This document shows positions 60,019 to 64,000 of a stretch of DNA of 64,000 bases, one piece after another. Source of the DNA: Artemisia argyi (Eukaryota > Streptophyta > Magnoliopsida > Asterales > Asteraceae); the NCBI GenBank assembly GCA_030686995.1, contig CM060709.1:301769357-301833356 (forward strand). Direction: 5' to 3'. The translations under genes were made by a program, and so were the position numbers. Position 1 is the stretch's first letter. Every line of letters begins with the position of its first letter. Below the pieces are notes generated by a model. That model was not told the DNA's origin and ran no database searches. It saw only the letters and a list, made by a program, of their open reading frames with translations.

Positions 60019-61031
60019 AGTCCTATTAGAGCAGGTGGGTTTTTCTTAATCCAGATCCGTTCTTGATTGATCGCTAATAACATCAAACGGATTTGAATAT
60101 TGGCATATACCATTCAAACCTGATCCTAAACAAAGACCCCACTAAACTTGTTCTCCTCAGATCTTCATTTTGCTTGTTGTCTATATGATTGAGTATCTCT
60201 ATACTCACTCGTATAGCAAAAAGCTCCAAATGCTTCTTTTCTAGCTCATTCAACCACACTACAAAGTATATTTTCCTTCCAAATTTCACTGTTTAGAAAC
60301 CAAGTTTACTCGGACAATTTGTCCTAAGTAAATGTTTTCATCTTGAAAACTTCTGAATGGTCCAAAATTGTGATAATATGTGTTCTAAGACGCACAAGCC
60401 ATAAGTGTGGTTATGGTTACTCTCATGAGCAACCAAGTAAGATAAAGAAGCATGAAGCATTAATGCAGAATTGTAGCACGAGAAGTAAATTGAAGAAGGG
60501 AGCATCCGAGGAGATGTCTTCAGGGAATGTTCAACAAGCTCATCTGGAATTGTCAGTTGACCAAGATAGTCCTTGACATATAAGAAACTTCTCCTGAAAA
60601 CACCAACAACAAAGAATTGAGCCACATTGTCTTTATTCTTATTCTTTTTTGTAATATAGTTGTATGATGAAACAAACCTGCTTACTTACAAATATTCATT
60701 TTAGCCTATTCTCATACTTAAACGTTAGGAGACTGATAGATAGGAAATGTTGACCCTACAGTCTCTGATTTACTTAAAGTGTTGAACCACAATTGACCCG
60801 CGATCTTCGACAAAGAAAGATCAAAATATAAGGCTCTGTAAGATATTTAGCAACAATGAGGACTTAGAAAATAACTAAATTGTTAATTTTCCTTGTTGTA
60901 ACATCAGAGATATCCAAATAAATTGTAAGATATTTTATATTTTCTGATGTAAAATCAGTTAGTAAGAAGAAGCCGTTATGCTCACTTACTACTAATAATT
61001 AGTCTATTTGTATATTTAAATAGGAGGAGAT
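60019..61031 (+). other. Internal remnant of the outer LTR element
   Basis: Begins with the degenerate tRNA-Met-type primer site and ends with the AGGAGGAGA tract. Short open frames (60343-60576 plus; 60083-60289 minus) show no recognisable retroviral domain, so gag-pol has been lost or replaced. Confidence 0.55.
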
Positions 61032-62038
61032 TATTGGATCTGAAAAAATGACCCAATTGTCTCTGACAACTATTTAAACATAAAATAGCCTAATTCATCT
61101 TCTGAAGGTCAGTGAGCATCAAGCCTCTGATAATGATCAGAGAGAATGTCACTTCATATCTATCAAAGTGAACTTGATAGTTATTAGAAGTGATATACTC
61201 TGTGAGAGTTATTAGAGAACATGTCTTTCTAATTATTATTATTCAAAACATGACTCACTGATAAAGAAATTAGTGAGTGTTGTATAAAGCTCAAACGCCT
61301 GTATGGCTTCGGGGAAGTCGAAGACCAACTGAAGAAAACATCTCAGAAATTGATGCGGTGTCAGGGAGTGATTTAAAAGGAGCTAAAGGCAACACCAGCG
61401 TCACTGGGATCTGAAAAATGCCTCTTTAACTCTGAAAACTTGATTTTGGATTTCAACCACAACCTTTGAATGCATGGGCATGAAATTTCTTTAGGAAGAT
61501 AAGTTCAAGTACTTATCGATATACGTGAAACAGGCATTGGAACTATAAGTTGTCAAACCAGGAAAACCAAAAGTACACTTCAGACTAGCCTAATAGGCAC
61601 GTGCCTATCTATAGCAATTGGACAGCTTACTATGCAATCCAAATGCAACCACTGTTTCCCCTCCTATATAAACACACAGTTGGAACCAAGTTAAGTATAG
61701 ATTCCTACAAAGAAAATAATACAAAGTATTATAGTTAGAATCCTCCTATCCTAGAAACACCAAAGCAGCTAGCATCTTTTGTTGTTCGATTTTGGAGAGT
61801 TTAATCTGTCAACTCAGGGGTAGTTTTCTGTAGGCTATTTTTTGTAAATCTTTAATTCATTGATAATAAGATTTAGAAAAATTGAAAAAATTCCAATGGT
61901 GTTATTAGCATTTCTATGTCGTTCTCAAGCAAACCCAACCTCATATATCTTGATGCTCATCAGTTTTCTCACTTGCTAAAGTTGTTGTTCATATCATTCA
62001 TGGTTTGCATGAACGCGTGTGCGCAAGCGGACCCAACA
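61032..62038 (+). repeat. 3' LTR of outer element
   Basis: An uninterrupted 1007-bp LTR with TATA box at 61665-61671. It shows the pre-insertion sequence AAAAAATTCCAATGG at 61883-61897, which confirms the empty site of the inner element. Confidence 0.85.
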
Positions 62039-62236
62039 ACTCATGCTTTCATTTTGATATTTATAATTCCGTGCATATACATGTTATTTTTTTTAAAACA
62101 ACATATACATTGTTTTTTTAAAATATAAAATTTAAAGGGTATTTGTTTATTTTCTAAAATTATTAAAAAACATAAAAACTTATTTGAACTTTATATAAAG
62201 TATTTAAATTTTAACCACTAATGTTTTATGACTTAG

Positions 62237-62616
62237 GATCAAATGAGAAGAAAACTTAAAATGAGAAGGATGAGAAATAACTATAACCACACATTTGAGA
62301 TGCATCGACTTAAATTAGATGCATCCCTAATCTTTTATATGCACCATAATATATTTTCTAGCAAAAAATTAGATGCATATACATATATTAGATGCATTTC
62401 TTCAAATTAGACAAACCCTATACATTTTTCGTCCTCTGCAGGTCAAATTTGTTGTTAGTACTACTTTGCATCGTTTTCATTTCAAATGACTTTTCGGAAC
62501 TAATTGGGATGCAACTAAATGAATAGAGATGCATCTAAATCAAGTCGATGCATCTCAAATGTGTGGTTATAATTATTTCTAATCATTCTCATTTTAAGTT
62601 TTCTTCTCACTGGATC
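62237..62616. mobile_element. Complete fold-back element (GATGCATC family)
   Basis: Left GATCAAATGAGAAGAAAACT and inverted right GATCCAGTGAGAAGAAAACT continue as inverted arms (CACATTTGAGATGCATCGAC / its inverse) over much of the 380 bp. A truncated relative is at 31671-31959. No coding capacity. The TSD is not clear. Confidence 0.75.
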
Positions 62617-62626
62617 TTTTGTTTTA

Positions 62627-62671
<45 letters not shown>

Positions 62672-63600
62672 TTGTTTTCACAAATTTGATACTTATATTT
62701 TTATATTTTTTCTCCATCAAATATTAAAGCTTGACTATATTTATTTATTTATTTATTTTTTTTAATTTTAACTTTTAATTGTTCAATAAAAATGCTCAAT
62801 TTTGTCATGTCACGTGTTAAAATAAAGCAATCTGATTTGCCTAATTACTTTCTACATAAGATTATTTTAACCAAATAGTTCTGAAATAACGTAATTTTTT
62901 TATTATATATAAGAAGATTATGTACTACAAGCAAGCATGTACATTGTATGCATTAAGATAAGTAGAAAACATGTGAAAGGTGTATGACAAAAACTTATCG
63001 TATAGTAACTCAGAACTACATAAAAATCAAGTATAACAGATTTTGGTAAGCATGCGAATTCATTTTAGATTTATGTCCACGCTCTTTTAATATGAAAACC
63101 AATCTAAAAGCTATTTATAGTTTTATACAAATAATGTTGTAAATCTTATGAAGTGCAACTAACTTCGTAAAATTCAAGATGCTATAATTAAAACATGACG
63201 AGTCTCGGTTGTTGTAGTACCTGCCGTGCGAGGACATGAATCTGAGTTAGTTAAAGTCATTCAATTCGACGTTTCTATAGTTAACTTGCCCATAAAAAAA
63301 TCTATTACAAAACACCAGAAAGACCTCGTGTATATATCACTTCTTCCATGTTATTCAAAAAAAGAAACCATGAGGGAATCTTTAACATTTATATTTTCTT
63401 CAACATTTCTTTCTCAAAGTAAAAAGAAAAAACATACAATACATCTCAATATTGTACTTTATTCCACATCTTATGTTTAGCAATTTTTTATACATTTCTC
63501 TTTAACATAACATGTTTAGCAACTTGCTTAATTATCCAAACATTTCTCATTCACAATACATACAACATTTATATACTCTCATTCCTTTTTTAAAAGAACT
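62617..63600. other. Intergenic stretch
   Basis: Poly(T) at 62631-62666 and AT-rich DNA. An open frame at 63226-63480 has no recognisable domain and no gene-like context. Confidence 0.5.
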
Positions 63601-63824
63601 TTTTTAAATACACACTCCACTCTTGTACTTCTCTCTCTAAACCTAAACATCTCAAGGGTTTTCTCTCACTAAAATATTCACCACAATTTCCAAACACATC
63701 CCACAATACTTCCATCTTTTTTCAGCTAAACTTCATCAGATTTCAAGATCCTTTATGGGTTTTTAATCTAGTTTCATTCTTTACAAAACCCATCAAGAAC
63801 TTTATCAACTGTCTAATATATGAG
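63601..63824 (+). other. Possible 5' leader exon of a gene running off the window
   Basis: A pyrimidine-rich stretch (CTTCTCTCTCTAAACC, GGTTTTCTCTCACT) resembles a plant 5' leader. It ends at a consensus donor ATGAG|GTAAGT (63824/63825) followed by a T-rich intron-like sequence to the window end. An ATG two codons before the donor could be the start or part of the leader. The gene identity cannot be told. Confidence 0.35.
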
Positions 63825-64000
63825 GTAAGTTTTCTTTCCTTGTTATATACATCAAGATTCACTTTTTACTGAGTTTCTGTATTGTTTCTTGCTATATATG
63901 GTTATGGTGTGCTTTATATTTGGTCTTATATCAATTTTATCATGAATCTATCTATTGTTATGTGTTTATCTGTATTAGTTGATTGTTTTTGTATAAGTTT

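Larger units (their letters stand above)
52313..62038 (+). mobile_element. Copia-like LTR element, internally deleted, hosting a nested element
   Basis: LTRs: 52313-53172 continued at 59869-60018 (5'), and 61032-62038 (3'). They are clearly homologous but diverged by roughly a tenth in the part compared by eye. Both end CGGACCCAACA. ACTCA flanks the element (52308-52312, 62039-62043); the shared word extends to ACTCATGCTT, so the left limit has slight ambiguity. After the 5' LTR, CCTATTAGAGCAGG resembles the tRNA-Met primer site TGGTATCAGAGC. AGGAGGAGA before the 3' LTR serves as polypurine tract. The internal region (60019-61031) is only about 1 kb and has no gag-pol. Confidence 0.85.

Noticed and set aside
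60343..60625. Frames inside the outer LTR element as captured gene
   Set aside because: The two strands overlap each other, and neither shows a known domain or splice structure.

Overview
The window is nuclear DNA from a flowering plant. It contains intron-split genes with GT-AG junctions, nuclear genes for plastid proteins (PSI subunit H, plastid S17), a plant-specific PRONE-domain RopGEF and abundant plant transposons. The Ty3/gypsy fragments carry a proline-rich plus coiled-coil extension upstream of gag that I recall from Asteraceae (Tanacetum/Artemisia-type) genomes. The LINE ORF1 with DUF4283 plus zinc knuckle is also common there. I therefore favour an Asteraceae species, with moderate confidence.

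Layout. Positions 1-4420 hold two head-to-head 5' pieces of one Ty3/gypsy family, forming an imperfect inverted repeat of about 1.1 kb arms; the right piece is a gag-to-RT deletion derivative. Positions 4684-8301 are a fold-back TAA-flanked element split by a 2990-bp TG..CA insertion (solo-LTR-like, 5-bp TSD). Positions 8422-15922 carry three minus-strand copies of the first exon only of a hydroxypyruvate-reductase-like gene. The third is broken by a 2.36-kb CACTA element that itself holds a 180-bp MITE. Positions 17491-18203 are a small Helitron candidate, and 18968-20125 are the 3' end of a Ty1/copia element.

The gene-bearing core is 20745-27878. It has a RopGEF (7 coding exons, +), photosystem I subunit H (3 exons, -, convergent with the RopGEF) and the plastid ribosomal protein S17 gene (-). 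A 2.3-kb LINE-like insertion with one intact ORF1 (28307-30643) follows. Positions 30770-38085 are repeat-rich, with Helitron ends, (TA)n tracts and duplicated blocks. A 340-bp palindrome (39171-39507), a tRNA-Ala(TGC) gene (40556-40627) and an 18-exon golgin candidate 5/TMF gene (41040-47102) come next. After about 5 kb of intergenic DNA, 52313-62038 is a nested pair of LTR elements: a minus-strand non-autonomous gypsy-like element sits inside the 5' LTR of an older copia-like one. A possible 5' leader exon of another gene lies at the right edge.

The genes do not form one pathway; they are ordinary housekeeping, photosynthesis, signalling and trafficking genes among transposons. The most informative observations are structural. 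A SINE insertion duplicated the splice acceptor of RopGEF exon 2. The RopGEF appears to lack the usual C-terminal tail. HPR exon 1 has multiplied without its catalytic exon, and a LINE-like unit consists of ORF1 alone. No CRISPR array, bacterial system or virus-derived gene was seen.
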